Shown one piece after another: positions 1-9,082 of a DNA stretch of 64,000 nt (position 1 is its first letter; the number at the start of each line of letters is the position of its first letter). The stretch comes from Thalassobius sp047123305 (GTDB lineage: Bacteria; Pseudomonadota; Alphaproteobacteria; Rhodobacterales; Rhodobacteraceae). The stretch is taken from positions 1-64,000 of the forward strand of contig NZ_CP138918.1 of assembly GCF_047123305.1 (NCBI RefSeq), in the 5' to 3' direction. Below the pieces are notes generated by a model. It did not search any database. It was given only the letters and a program-made list of their open reading frames with translations, and was not told where the DNA came from. The position numbers and the translations under genes were made by a program.

Positions 1-345
1 TTAACCTTCGGGGCTGAAACAATAATGTCGGCGTGAGCCGAACTTCCGCGGCCGCCCTTCCACATCCAACGCCAGCATATCCGGGTGTTTCTCAATCATC
101 CAACGTGGCGGCGTCGCTGTGGGCGTGCCCAGCACGACCTTAAGGCCAGCCCGGCCCAACACTTCAATCGCCTCATCCAACCATTTGAAATCGAACGTTT
201 CTGGCGTTGGCTCTAGCCGCGACCAGGAGAACTCGCCGATCCTGACCCAAGTCAGCCCGATCTCCACCATGCGGCGTGCATCCTCTTCCCAAACGTGGCG
301 CGGCCAGTGTTCGGGATAGTAACAAGTGCCCAAGGTTCGTTTCAT
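1..345 (-). pseudogene. GH42 beta-galactosidase, N-terminal part only, stopped at the window edge
   Basis: The 114 residues match the start of the GH42 catalytic barrel: a GTCYYPEHWP opening, then WVRIGEFSWSRLEP near residue 35 and GTPTATPPRWM near residue 73. The family hydrolyses terminal beta-galactosides and is normally about 640-690 residues. Here the frame ends in TAA at bases 3-1, right after CFSPEG, where relatives continue with a tyrosine; the two catalytic glutamates would lie beyond this point. It follows the lactonase gene by 3 bp and is the last visible gene of the galactoside operon. I cannot see beyond base 1, so a nonsense mutation, a frameshift or a local sequence error are all possible. 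The family assignment is firm; the broken status is inferred. Confidence 0.6.
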
Positions 346-348
346 GGC

Positions 349-1194
349 CTACACCCTCACCTGATGCTCGGCCTGACCAGCAATATCCATGGAAACTTCA
401 AAGGTCTGCCCTGCCAAGTGATCCTCAGCGCTGCACTCTACAGCAGCGCTTGTCACAAACATCGTCTTCAGATCCGGACCACCAAACGCGGGACAGGAGC
501 TTTGCATGGCCCCTACCGAATGCGCCGCTTGGTAACTGCCGCATTGGCCATATCCTGCAACCCGCGCAGCGCCCCATTGCGCATTCCAGAGCGTGCCTGA
601 ACTGTCTACAACCGCCCCATCCGGGTTTAATCCCTCCTCTGCAAGGTCAACAAAAAGCTCCGCCACCCCTTCAGGCCACCCTTCCGCGTCCAAGGGCTGG
701 CGCAGGATCTGTCCGGTCACCGTATCCGTAAAAAACGCAAACTTCGAATCTGGTGAGAAACAGATTGCATTGGGGATCGTTAAGTTTTGGTAAAGACGGG
801 TCACTTTACCCTGAAAATAGCGGTAGATTGCTCCCGCTCCGGCTTCTGCACCGCGCCCCATCGTGCCGATCCAGAAGCCACCAAAGGGGTCCGCACGGCC
901 ATCGTTTGAACGGGTCAAAGGATTATCGGCCTCAATCGGAGCAAGCAAACTGCGCGCACCGCTGCCCAGATCGAAACGGTAAAGACCGGTCTCGGAAGCC
1001 ATCAGAAGAGTGTCTTTATCGATCCACCCCGCCGCAGACACATGTTCTTTGAACCGCCATTCCTGCTGGTCATCGCCCCGTTTGGACAGCAAGCGTTTTC
1101 CCAAAATATCAAACCAGAACAGCTGTTTACGCTCAGGATGCCACAAAGGCCCCTCGCCCAATGCACAGCGTCTGTTGTCGAAAACTATGCTCAT
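349..1194 (-). CDS. SMP-30/gluconolactonase-type sugar lactone lactonase
   Basis: The 281-residue protein has the SMP-30/LRE beta-propeller pattern: LGEGPLWHPE near residue 12 (metal-binding Glu), SNDGRADPFGGFWIGTM near residue 93 and NAICFSPDSKFAFFTDT near residue 141. Such enzymes open aldonolactones to aldonates. Here it would convert D-galactono-lactone, made by the upstream SDR dehydrogenase, to D-galactonate. The start overlaps the dgoA stop by 4 bp, consistent with translational coupling. Substrate is inferred from the operon; L-arabino- or D-fucono-lactone are also possible. Confidence 0.85.
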   Translation of the reverse strand: MSIVFDNRRCALGEGPLWHPERKQLFWFDILGKRLLSKRGDDQQEWRFKEHVSAAGWIDKDTLLMASETGLYRFDLGSGARSLLAPIEADNPLTRSNDGRADPFGGFWIGTMGRGAEAGAGAIYRYFQGKVTRLYQNLTIPNAICFSPDSKFAFFTDTVTGQILRQPLDAEGWPEGVAELFVDLAEEGLNPDGAVVDSSGTLWNAQWGAARVAGYGQCGSYQAAHSVGAMQSSCPAFGGPDLKTMFVTSAAVECSAEDHLAGQTFEVSMDIAGQAEHQVRV

Positions 1195-1796
1195 CTCATC
1201 GCCTCATCATAGGCCTTAACGATTTTTTCAGCTTTGCCCGCTACGGTTTGGGGACTGTCCCCAGGTCGATAGAGAGCCGTTCCAATGCCGAACCCATCTG
1301 CGCCAGCCGCCCGCCAAGTGGCAAAATTCTCGGGCCCTGCGCCCCCTACTGCGTAGCACTGCGTGGTCGCTGGCAGAACCGCACGATAAGCCGCCAAGCC
1401 TTTCGGGCCGAGAATCGTTGCAGGAAAAAACTTTAGCCCGTCCGCTCCAGCGCGCAGCGCTGCAAACGCCTCGGTCGGGGTCATAACACCAGGGTAGCTT
1501 TGCAGCCCAAGGCGTTTGGTTTCGCGCACCACATCGGGGTTGCAGTCCGGCGAAACAATCAATTGCCCTCCGGCTTCGGCGACCTGTTGCACCTGCGCCG
1601 GTTCCAGCACGGTTCCAGCCCCCAGAACCGCATCCTTCGCGAAGGCATGCACCATGTTTGCAATCGAGGTCAGCGGATCGGGCGAGTTTAGCGGCACTTC
1701 GATCTTGGTGATGCCTTGGTCGATCAGAACACCTGCGATTTCAACAGCTTCCGTCGGGGTCACTCCACGAAGAATTGCGATAATGTTACGACTCAT
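1191..1796 (-). CDS. dgoA: 2-dehydro-3-deoxy-6-phosphogalactonate aldolase
   Basis: This 201-residue class I aldolase belongs to the KDPG/KDPGal family. Visible features are the N-terminal IAILRGVTP, KIEVPLNSP with the catalytic Glu33, the GAGTV loop near 60, and GADGLKFFPA with the Schiff-base Lys at 122. Length is normal. It cleaves 2-keto-3-deoxy-6-phosphogalactonate into pyruvate and D-glyceraldehyde-3-phosphate, the last step of the De Ley-Doudoroff pathway. It overlaps the upstream kinase gene and the downstream lactonase gene by 4 bp each. Neighbouring DgoK favours the galactonate over the gluconate substrate. Confidence 0.92.
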   Translation of the reverse strand: MSRNIIAILRGVTPTEAVEIAGVLIDQGITKIEVPLNSPDPLTSIANMVHAFAKDAVLGAGTVLEPAQVQQVAEAGGQLIVSPDCNPDVVRETKRLGLQSYPGVMTPTEAFAALRAGADGLKFFPATILGPKGLAAYRAVLPATTQCYAVGGAGPENFATWRAAGADGFGIGTALYRPGDSPQTVAGKAEKIVKAYDEAMR

Positions 1797-2695
1797 GGTT
1801 TCCCCTCAGAAAGATCATTCCACGCCTGTGTTAGCCCCATGAGCGTAACGTCACTGGCATCGTGCAAGACGACAGTTGCCCCAATATATTCAAGCGCTTG
1901 TTGGTAGTGTTGGGCAAGCCGCGCGTCACCGACAATTTGCACATTGTCCACGGCCCAGAGGCCACGGACTGCTGCCAGTTCGCTGCCCAACAGGAGCCCC
2001 GAAAGCTTTGCTGTCAGGAAATCGGTGCTGCGCCCGCCGATCAACATATCTGCCCGCACCGAGAAGAGATCGGCAAACCCGCCACCTTCCCGTTCCAGGC
2101 CCGTTGACAGCCCTTCAAGAAACCCCTCGGACTGCCACCCCGCTCCCGTGGAATGCCGCAACACGGACTGCCTGGTTAACAGGGCAAACAGTTCTCCGGT
2201 CAAGTAGGTCCGGAACCCTTCTATCGCGCCCTGCCGGACAAAGACCCATTTGCTATGGGTCCCAGGAAGGCAGACCAGGCCTTCAATATCCGGGGCCTTT
2301 GCCAGCAGCCCGGCAATCTGGGTTTCCTCACCGCGCATCACGTCCGCTGGGGTAACCTGTTTAACACCGGGCAGGATTCGCACTGCCAATCGCGGGTCAC
2401 GGGTTGCAACTTCGACCATATCCAATGGGTTCAGGGGAGGACAGGGTGCGCCGGTGTATCCGGCGTCCTGCCAACCCTGCGCGGCCCCCACCATACCGCA
2501 GCAGATCACATCTGTGCGGCCCTGTTCCGGCAGATACTCACCGATCAGATCGATCAAAACCGATTCAAAATCCTCTGGTGCCAAGCCCCCCATGCCAGCA
2601 TCGGAAGACAGGCCTGCAAGCACCTTATCGCCCCGCATGACCCACACACGCAGGTTGCTGGTGCCCCAATCCACGGCAATCCATAGCTTTGCCAT
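1793..2695 (-). CDS. dgoK: 2-dehydro-3-deoxygalactonokinase
   Basis: The 300-residue protein starts with AVDWGTSNLRVW, the phosphate-binding motif of the DgoK sugar-acid kinase family, and contains CLPGTHSKWV near residue 145 and TGELFALLTRQSVL near 170, both typical of DgoK. It phosphorylates 2-keto-3-deoxygalactonate at C6. I chose the ATG at 2695, which puts the glycine-rich motif at residue 7 and leaves 4 bp after the SDR gene; a start at 2728 would overlap that gene. The stop overlaps dgoA. Confidence 0.92.
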   Translation of the reverse strand: MAKLWIAVDWGTSNLRVWVMRGDKVLAGLSSDAGMGGLAPEDFESVLIDLIGEYLPEQGRTDVICCGMVGAAQGWQDAGYTGAPCPPLNPLDMVEVATRDPRLAVRILPGVKQVTPADVMRGEETQIAGLLAKAPDIEGLVCLPGTHSKWVFVRQGAIEGFRTYLTGELFALLTRQSVLRHSTGAGWQSEGFLEGLSTGLEREGGGFADLFSVRADMLIGGRSTDFLTAKLSGLLLGSELAAVRGLWAVDNVQIVGDARLAQHYQQALEYIGATVVLHDASDVTLMGLTQAWNDLSEGKP

Positions 2696-2699
2696 CACG

Positions 2700-3488
2700 C
2701 TATCCTGTCGTGACAACACCGCCGTCAACCACCAGCGCCTGGCCGGTTAACATGCGGCTTGTGTTTGAGGCCAGAAACAGGACCGCATCAACCATGTCCT
2801 GCGGCACCAAATGTTCTTTCAAACATTGACGGTCCAAATGTGCAGCCAAGGCCTCGGGCTCGGCCCATTTTTCTAGTTGCTTCTGCGTCAGCACCCAGCC
2901 CGGTGCCAGGGCATTTACACGGATCTTGTCCGGGCCAAATTCCCGCGCAAGCGAACGCGTCATCCCATTGATCCCTGAATTGGCGGAAGTATAGGCGGGG
3001 TAACCGGCGTTCCCCATCATGTAACTGATTGAAGAGAAATTGATAATTGATCCATGCCCGGCCTTCTGCATTTGTTCAATTGCAGCCTGACAGCCGAAAA
3101 AATAGCTCTTTAGATTGATTGCCTGTGACCAGTCCCAAAACTCCTCGTCCACCTCCAAGGTGGCGTGCCGCTGATCATTGGCCGCGTTGTTTACCATAAC
3201 CGTGACAGGACCATGCGCCTTGGATGCGGTTGCAACAGCGGACTTCAACGCCGAAATATCGGTCACATCACACTGGATAAACAGGGGCTTCACCCCGTGT
3301 TTATCCGCCATTTCCTCGGCAAATTCACTGGCATCTGAACGCTGCACAAAGGCCACTTTGGCCCCCTGCAACAGAAACCCTTCGGTCAAAAACGCACCAA
3401 TGCCGGAACCGCCGCCGGTGATGAAGACGCTTGCGTCGCGCAAGTCGTGGAATGTTGCGGATTGGGTCATCATTTCTCTCTCAGACAT
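2700..3488 (-). CDS. SDR-family sugar 1-dehydrogenase lacking the catalytic lysine
   Basis: The 262-residue protein is a classical SDR: TGGGSGIG cofactor motif near residue 24, NNAAN near 104, INFSSIS carrying the catalytic Ser near 149, and a C-terminal LASNTSRMLTGQALVVDGG. It resembles bacterial xylose/galactose 1-dehydrogenases, so the likely role is oxidation of D-galactose to D-galactono-lactone. The YxxxK motif reads YTSAN: the codon AAT (Asn) sits where Lys is expected. A start sharing the TAATG junction with the dehydratase is used. Function is inferred from the operon, and the missing Lys leaves real doubt about mechanism or activity. Confidence 0.8.
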   Translation of the reverse strand: MSEREMMTQSATFHDLRDASVFITGGGSGIGAFLTEGFLLQGAKVAFVQRSDASEFAEEMADKHGVKPLFIQCDVTDISALKSAVATASKAHGPVTVMVNNAANDQRHATLEVDEEFWDWSQAINLKSYFFGCQAAIEQMQKAGHGSIINFSSISYMMGNAGYPAYTSANSGINGMTRSLAREFGPDKIRVNALAPGWVLTQKQLEKWAEPEALAAHLDRQCLKEHLVPQDMVDAVLFLASNTSRMLTGQALVVDGGVVTTG

Positions 3489-5197
3489 TAATGGCTCTCG
3501 CGGGTGACCGGGCGGGTGTCCTTGCCAACAAGGAAATCTAGATCCGCTCCCTGATCTGCCTGCAAAACATGGTCAACATACATCTTTGCGTAGCCTCGGG
3601 TATAATGGGGGGGATCCGGTTGCCACTGCGCCTGCCGTTCCGCCAGTTCCGCGTCAGAAATCAACACCTCCAGCTGGCCTTCAGCAACTGACATCCGCAC
3701 CCGATCCCCAGTTTTCACCAGGGCGAGCGGGCCACCAGCCTGTGCTTCGGGCGACACATGCAGCACCACTGTACCATAGGCCGTGCCAGACATACGCGCA
3801 TCCGAAATACGCACCATGTCCTTGACCCCCTCCTTCACCAGTTTCGACGGGATTGGCATGTTCCCAACCTCGGGCATGCCCGGGTAACCTTTGGGCCCAC
3901 AGCCTTTCAATACCAACACCGTATCGGCCGTAACGGGCAGGTCGTCGCGATTGATATTCGCTTTTAAGTCCTCAATGCTTTCAAACACATAGGCTTCACC
4001 TTCATGTTCCAGTAGATGGTCCGACGCGGCAGAAGGTTTGATAATTGCGCCATTGGGTGCCAGGTTTCCGCGCAGCACTTTGAGGCCGGCCGCTGGCTTC
4101 AAAGGGTTGGACATTGGCCGGATCACATCGTCATTCCAGCACTCCGCCCCCTCGGCAAAGGCGGAGATATCACCGCCCAGAACTGTGCGCGCGGGGCGCA
4201 AGCGATCCCCAAGTTCCTTCAAAACCACCGGCACCCCGCCAGCGTAGCAGAAGTCTTCCATCAGATACTTGCCAGAGGGCATGCAATTCACCAACAGGGG
4301 CACGTCGCTGCCCAGGCCAAAATCGTCAAGGTTCAGGTCAATTCCGATCCGCCCTGCAATCGCCAGCAGATGCACCACCGCGTTGGTCGACCCGCCCACG
4401 GCGGCATTGGTCAGTATTGCATTTTCCAGACTTTCGCGGGTCATAATGTCAGAGAGCTTTAACTCTTCTTCGACCATTTCGACGATACGCTTGCCTGTCA
4501 TATGGGCCAGTGCCATCCGACGGGCGTCTACCGCGGGCAGAGCCGCGTTGGTGGGCAGGCTCATGCCCATCGCTTCCACCAGCGACGCCATTGTCGACGC
4601 TGTGCCCATTGTCATGCACACCCCTTTGGACCGGCTCATGCCGCTTTCCGCGGCCATAAAGTCCTTCAGGGTCATTTCGCCGGCGCGCACGGCTTCGGAA
4701 AACTTCCAGACGTCGGTGCCCGATCCAATGTCTTTCCCCTGCCATTTGCCGTTCAACATCGGGCCAGAGCTGACCACAATTGTCGGCAGATCTACAGAGG
4801 CCGCGCCCATCAATTGTCCCGGGGTGGTTTTGTCGCAACCGCCCAAAAGCACAACGCCATCAATACCATAGGCCCGGATCGATTCCTCCACATCCATCGC
4901 CAGCAGGTTGCGGAACAGCATGGCGGTCGGCTTCATCTGGGTTTCCCCCAGCGACATCACCGGGAATTCCACCGGGAAGCCGCCAGCCTCCCAAACGCCA
5001 CGTTTCACCCCCTCGGCCAGATCGCGCAGCCCGCTGTTGCAGGGTGTCAGCTCCGACCAGGTGTTGCAGATACCGATAACCGGCCGACCGTCAAAAGCGT
5101 GGTCCGGGAAGCCTTGGTTTTTCATCCAGGAGCGATGGATAAACCCGTCGCGATCTTGTTTGCCATACCACGCGCGGTTTCTTTTTTCTTTTGTCAT
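3488..5197 (-). CDS. IlvD/Edd-family aldonate dehydratase (D-galactonate/L-arabinonate type)
   Basis: The 569-residue protein belongs to the IlvD/Edd family, sugar-acid branch. It has PCNSGLRD with Cys53, GGCDKTTPGQ with Cys121 and a nearby Lys123, and KGVCMTMGTAS with Cys194. The 68- and 73-residue spacing fits the [2Fe-2S] cysteines of rhizobial L-arabinonate dehydratase as I recall them. Such enzymes also take D-galactonate and D-fuconate. Here it should make 2-keto-3-deoxygalactonate. The ATG at 5197 overlaps the alpha-galactosidase stop as ATGA; the longer in-frame start at 5242 would run into that gene. The exact substrate cannot be read from sequence. Confidence 0.9.
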   Translation of the reverse strand: MTKEKRNRAWYGKQDRDGFIHRSWMKNQGFPDHAFDGRPVIGICNTWSELTPCNSGLRDLAEGVKRGVWEAGGFPVEFPVMSLGETQMKPTAMLFRNLLAMDVEESIRAYGIDGVVLLGGCDKTTPGQLMGAASVDLPTIVVSSGPMLNGKWQGKDIGSGTDVWKFSEAVRAGEMTLKDFMAAESGMSRSKGVCMTMGTASTMASLVEAMGMSLPTNAALPAVDARRMALAHMTGKRIVEMVEEELKLSDIMTRESLENAILTNAAVGGSTNAVVHLLAIAGRIGIDLNLDDFGLGSDVPLLVNCMPSGKYLMEDFCYAGGVPVVLKELGDRLRPARTVLGGDISAFAEGAECWNDDVIRPMSNPLKPAAGLKVLRGNLAPNGAIIKPSAASDHLLEHEGEAYVFESIEDLKANINRDDLPVTADTVLVLKGCGPKGYPGMPEVGNMPIPSKLVKEGVKDMVRISDARMSGTAYGTVVLHVSPEAQAGGPLALVKTGDRVRMSVAEGQLEVLISDAELAERQAQWQPDPPHYTRGYAKMYVDHVLQADQGADLDFLVGKDTRPVTRESH

Positions 5198-7257
5198 AGG
5201 CGTGTTCCTTCCAAGACCCGGATGGTTTCCGGGAAATCCCACGGCAGGGTAAGGCCGTGTTGCATTAGATATTGTCCGCTGAGGGTCACCGGTCCGGCCT
5301 TCAGCGCAGGTAAGCCGCGAGACAGGGTCGGCAGGTCATCGCGGGTGATAAGATCGATCCGGTAGAGCGCCTCTGGATCCAACCGCGTCAGGCGCAGAGG
5401 GCGCGGCAAGATTTGGTCTGACGCAGCCGTCTGCGCGGCAAAAACCACAAACTGCTCTCCGTCCTGCGCCAGTTGCTGTTCAGCCGTCACCACCGGATCC
5501 GCCGGGTCGAGGCGCAGAATATCGGCTTGCTGCATCCAGTCCCGATTGGCTTTCCACCAGGATGTAACCCTTTGTAAGATTGCGGTTTCTGCTGACGTCA
5601 GTTCACGTGGATCCATCTCAAAGCCCAGATGACGCTGCGCCGCAGTCCAGGCCCGGAAAGCCATCGATAGGGTGCGGTGCGAAGTGTGGCAATGACGCGG
5701 ACCTACATGACTGCCGGTGATGGCGGCGGGGAGGAACAGGGCGGCATCGTGCTGGATTCTTTGACGTTCCAGCGCGTCGTTGCTGTCGGACAACCAGACC
5801 CGTTGCGTGTGCTTCAGGATCCCTGCATCAATCCGGCCGCCGCCGCTGGCACAGCTTTCAAACTCCACCTTTGGGTTGGCGGCACGAAGATCGGCCAAAA
5901 GTTGGTAAACGCCTTCGGTTTGGGCGGCAACAGGGATCGGCAGCAGGCGGTTGTGGTCCCATTTCACATAGTCGATGTCGTGGGCGTCCAGAACAGCGTT
6001 AATCTGAGTAAACAGATGTGAACGCGCTGCCGGATTGGCGAGGTCCAGCACCCGTTGCTGGCGGCCTTCGACCTGATCTTCGGGGCCCAATATCCATTCG
6101 GGATGGGCGCGGGCGAGGCCACTGTCGAGGTTGACCATCTCCGGTTCAAACCAGAGGCCAAATGTCATTCCAAGCGCATGGACGTGATCGATCAGCGGGC
6201 CAAAACCGTCGGGCCATTTGCGCGGGTCAATCTGCCAATCGCCAAGGCTAGAGGTGTCGTCATCGCGACGGCCAAACCAACCATCATCTAGCACGAAGCG
6301 TTCTGCGCCCAGCGCGGCGGCGTGGTTCGCAATCTCCTTTAGCGTGTCGACGTCATGGTCAAAGTAGACCGCCTCCCAGCAATTGTAATGCACGGGCCGG
6401 GGTAGAGAGGGGGTCGGCCATTGCACCAGTTCATCGCGAAAATACCGCTGAAACCCCGCCGCGGTGCCGCTAAATCCGGCACTGGAATAGGCTAGTAATA
6501 GCGGCGCAGTCTCAAATCTGGTGCCCTGACCACATGTTCCCGCGGCATGACCCCATTGGATTTGGCGGCGACCATCGGGCAATTCTTCGGCCAGCATCCT
6601 GTGGCCACCGGACCAGCCATAGTGCATCGCAAACACCGCGCCTTGCGTATTGCGCGTGCCTGTTTCGGGGAACAGCGCAAAGGGCGGATGTTCATGTCCG
6701 GATCGGCCGCCACGGGCCTCGCGCAGATGGGCACCACGATGCCAAGCTGTCTTAACCTGTTGAAATTCCCCGATCCAACGGCCGGAGAAATCAATGATCT
6801 CTTCGGCCAGTTGCGGCGCGGGCAGCACGGGGGCCGCCAGCCAATGCAGGGTGATTTCAGCCTCGCTCTGCAAAACGGTCTGAGCCGAGATCAACTGACC
6901 AACAACCTCAAACCGGAAAGTGAGCGTCAAACCCAATGCGGCGTCGCGCAGGGTGATATCGCCCTCCGAAGAAGCGTTCAGCGCGAACTTCGGGTGTATT
7001 TGCGCACCGTCACGGTAGGCCACCAGACCAGGTTGGCCCGGAAAGCTATCGCGCGCCAAGGGGCATAGGGTCAGCGCGGCGTTTTCATCCACCATGCCGC
7101 CGGTCACATCCGTCCGCGCGGCCTCGGCCAGCACTATCAGATCTTCGCCTTTAGGGAGAGCTGCGCCCCAGTAGCTTGCAAAAGGCACACCCCCATCAGA
7201 GGCCAGCGCGAGGGTTTGCCCCGCGCTGTCAAAGCGCCATGTGGTCCAGTTGCTCAC
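5194..7257 (-). CDS. Alpha-galactosidase, GH36
   Basis: The 687-residue protein has the full GH36 layout: N-terminal beta-sandwich, catalytic barrel, C-terminal beta domain. Motifs include YNCWEAVYFD near 291, FVLDDGWFG near 321, VKWDHNR with the presumed nucleophile Asp434, ESCASGGGR near 467, and LSDSNDALERQ with the presumed acid/base Asp491. I chose GTG at 7257, forming a GTGA overlap with the permease stop; the upstream ATG at 7377 would extend 120 bp into the permease gene. No signal peptide is visible, so the imported substrate (melibiose, raffinose-type sugars or galactosylglycerol) is split in the cytoplasm. Confidence 0.93.
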   Translation of the reverse strand: MSNWTTWRFDSAGQTLALASDGGVPFASYWGAALPKGEDLIVLAEAARTDVTGGMVDENAALTLCPLARDSFPGQPGLVAYRDGAQIHPKFALNASSEGDITLRDAALGLTLTFRFEVVGQLISAQTVLQSEAEITLHWLAAPVLPAPQLAEEIIDFSGRWIGEFQQVKTAWHRGAHLREARGGRSGHEHPPFALFPETGTRNTQGAVFAMHYGWSGGHRMLAEELPDGRRQIQWGHAAGTCGQGTRFETAPLLLAYSSAGFSGTAAGFQRYFRDELVQWPTPSLPRPVHYNCWEAVYFDHDVDTLKEIANHAAALGAERFVLDDGWFGRRDDDTSSLGDWQIDPRKWPDGFGPLIDHVHALGMTFGLWFEPEMVNLDSGLARAHPEWILGPEDQVEGRQQRVLDLANPAARSHLFTQINAVLDAHDIDYVKWDHNRLLPIPVAAQTEGVYQLLADLRAANPKVEFESCASGGGRIDAGILKHTQRVWLSDSNDALERQRIQHDAALFLPAAITGSHVGPRHCHTSHRTLSMAFRAWTAAQRHLGFEMDPRELTSAETAILQRVTSWWKANRDWMQQADILRLDPADPVVTAEQQLAQDGEQFVVFAAQTAASDQILPRPLRLTRLDPEALYRIDLITRDDLPTLSRGLPALKAGPVTLSGQYLMQHGLTLPWDFPETIRVLEGTRL

Positions 7258-8102
7258 TTCACGGCTCCGAGGGTTAGACCGGCGATGAAGTGCTTTTGCA
7301 TCAGGAAGAACATCAGCACCGGCGGCATCGCGGCCACGATCGACCCTGCCGACACCAGATGCCAGGCCGCAACCCATTGACCGTTGAGCGAATACAGCCC
7401 TGCAGTGATCGGCTGGGTGTCCGCTCCTTGGGTCAGCACGGTCGCCCAGAAGTAATCATTCCAAATAAAGGTAAAGATCAGCACCGAAAGCGCCGCGATT
7501 GCAGGACGCATCAGCGGGATGACCACATACCAGAAAATGCGGATTTCCGAGACACCTTCGACGCGGGCGGCCTCGATCAGTTCGACCGGCAGTGCCTTGA
7601 TGAAGTTGCGCATGAACAGCGTGCAGAAACCGGTTTGGAACGCGATGTGAAACAGCGCCAGTCCGCCAATGGTGTTGTACATCCCCATGCTCAGCGTCAG
7701 GTCGCGCACTGGCACCATCAGGATCTGGAAAGGCACAAAGTTACCGGCCACAAACATGAAGAATATCAACAGGTTGGCCTTGAACTTATAGACACCAAGG
7801 GCAAATCCGGTCATGCAGCTCAGCGCCACGGCACCGATCACGGTGGGGATCGTGACCTTGAAACTGTTCATGATGTATTTGCCAATTGGCGTATTTTCAA
7901 AGATCGCCGTGTAGTTTTCCAAGAGGTTGAAGCTGGTCGGCCAGCCCCAGTAGTTGCCTGCGGTGATGTCACCGGCAGAACGGACCGAGGTCATCGCCAC
8001 CGCTAAGAGCGGCAGCAGCCACAACAGCAAGGCGATGGGCAAAGCGACCTTGTAGATCCATTGCGAGGCGGTCGAGGTTTTCTCAATCGGGGTGGGAAAC
8101 AT
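7254..8102 (-). CDS. Galactoside ABC transporter permease, MalG type
   Basis: The 282-residue membrane protein shows about six hydrophobic segments, beginning with KVALPIALLLWLLPLLAVAM near residue 18. The cytoplasmic EAA loop motif EAARVEGVSEIRIFWYVVIP lies near residue 176, and the C-terminus ends in FIAGLTLGAVK, usual for carbohydrate CUT1 permeases. It pairs with the MalF-type permease directly upstream (2 bp gap) and overlaps the alpha-galactosidase start by 4 bp. The coupling to alpha-galactosidase suggests an alpha-galactoside as cargo. Confidence 0.92.
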   Translation of the reverse strand: MFPTPIEKTSTASQWIYKVALPIALLLWLLPLLAVAMTSVRSAGDITAGNYWGWPTSFNLLENYTAIFENTPIGKYIMNSFKVTIPTVIGAVALSCMTGFALGVYKFKANLLIFFMFVAGNFVPFQILMVPVRDLTLSMGMYNTIGGLALFHIAFQTGFCTLFMRNFIKALPVELIEAARVEGVSEIRIFWYVVIPLMRPAIAALSVLIFTFIWNDYFWATVLTQGADTQPITAGLYSLNGQWVAAWHLVSAGSIVAAMPPVLMFFLMQKHFIAGLTLGAVK

Positions 8103-8104
8103 CC

Positions 8105-8989
8105 TTAACGCCCTTTCTCATCACGGTACATTTTGAACAGGAAGGCAGAGATGTAGATCATCATGATCAGGAACAGCACCACGGCGATAGCTGCGCCGTA
8201 GCCCATGCGGAACCCGTATTCCGAAAACGCCTGTTCATACATGTAGAAGGCCAGCACCCGGCTGGAGCCCCAAGGCCCGCCGTCGGTCATGATTGACACT
8301 AGATCGAAGGACCGCAGCGCCCCGATCACGGTGACAACAATGGCAATAAAGGTCGCCGGTTTCAGCTGCGGCAGCACCACATACCAGAGCATTTTCAAAC
8401 CCTTGGCATTGTCCAGACGCGCGGCCTCAATCTGTTCGGGATCAACGGCGTTCAAGCCGGTCAGATAGAGGATCATGCAGTAGCAGGTCTGCGGCCAGAG
8501 GCCGGCGGCGATGATGCCGTAGGTCACCCAATCCTCATCAGCAAGGACCGGAATGGCCTCAAACCCCATCGCCACAAGAGCGATGTTCATCAAGCCGAAA
8601 TTGGGGTCGTAGAACCAGGAAAACACCAGGCCCACAACCACCTGTGAAATCACAAATGGGAAAAAGAACAGCGACTTGTAGATGCGAATCCCGCGCACTG
8701 TCTGATTGAGGAACAGCGCCACAAACAGTCCAGCGGGGATCGCCAGCATATAAAGCACCAGCCAGATCACGTTGTTTTTCAACGAGGTATAGAAGGCCTC
8801 GTCATCCATAAGCTCGACATAGTTGTCCATGCCGACCCATTCACGCTGCCCCAGCCCGTCCCATGCGTAGAAGCTGATATTCATCGACTGGAAGATCGGA
8901 ATGATCACATAGACGGTAAACATCAAAATGCCCGGTGCCAGAAACAGCCAAGGCGCCAGCCTCTGCTGGTTCTTTTTCCAATAGCTCAT
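8105..8989 (-). CDS. Galactoside ABC transporter permease, MalF type
   Basis: The 294-residue membrane protein starts with a cytoplasmic MSYWKKNQQRLAP, then a first helix LFLAPGILMFTVYVIIPIFQ, and has the EAA motif EAARLDNAKGLKMLWYVVLP near residue 194. It is the first permease of a CUT1 importer. The ATG at 8989 is preceded by a strong GGGGAGGG ribosome site about 8 bp upstream, so the longer start at 9019 is rejected. A hairpin separates it from the binding-protein gene. Confidence 0.92.
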   Translation of the reverse strand: MSYWKKNQQRLAPWLFLAPGILMFTVYVIIPIFQSMNISFYAWDGLGQREWVGMDNYVELMDDEAFYTSLKNNVIWLVLYMLAIPAGLFVALFLNQTVRGIRIYKSLFFFPFVISQVVVGLVFSWFYDPNFGLMNIALVAMGFEAIPVLADEDWVTYGIIAAGLWPQTCYCMILYLTGLNAVDPEQIEAARLDNAKGLKMLWYVVLPQLKPATFIAIVVTVIGALRSFDLVSIMTDGGPWGSSRVLAFYMYEQAFSEYGFRMGYGAAIAVVLFLIMMIYISAFLFKMYRDEKGR

Positions 8990-9043
8990 CGAAGTATCCC
9001 TCCCCAAAGCCGCGTGCATCAGGCATCAGCGGCAAAAACACCC

Positions 9044-9062
9044 CGCCCGTGGGAAGCGGGCG
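9044..9062 (-). terminator. Intercistronic hairpin between binding-protein and permease genes
   Basis: On the minus strand CGCCCG and CGGGCG form a short stem with a 7-base loop, followed by GGTGTTTTTG. It lies just after the binding-protein stop at 9083. It may partly terminate transcription or protect the 3' end of the binding-protein mRNA, giving more binding protein than permease. Confidence 0.5.
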
Positions 9063-9082
9063 AGGTGCGGATTTTATTGGTC

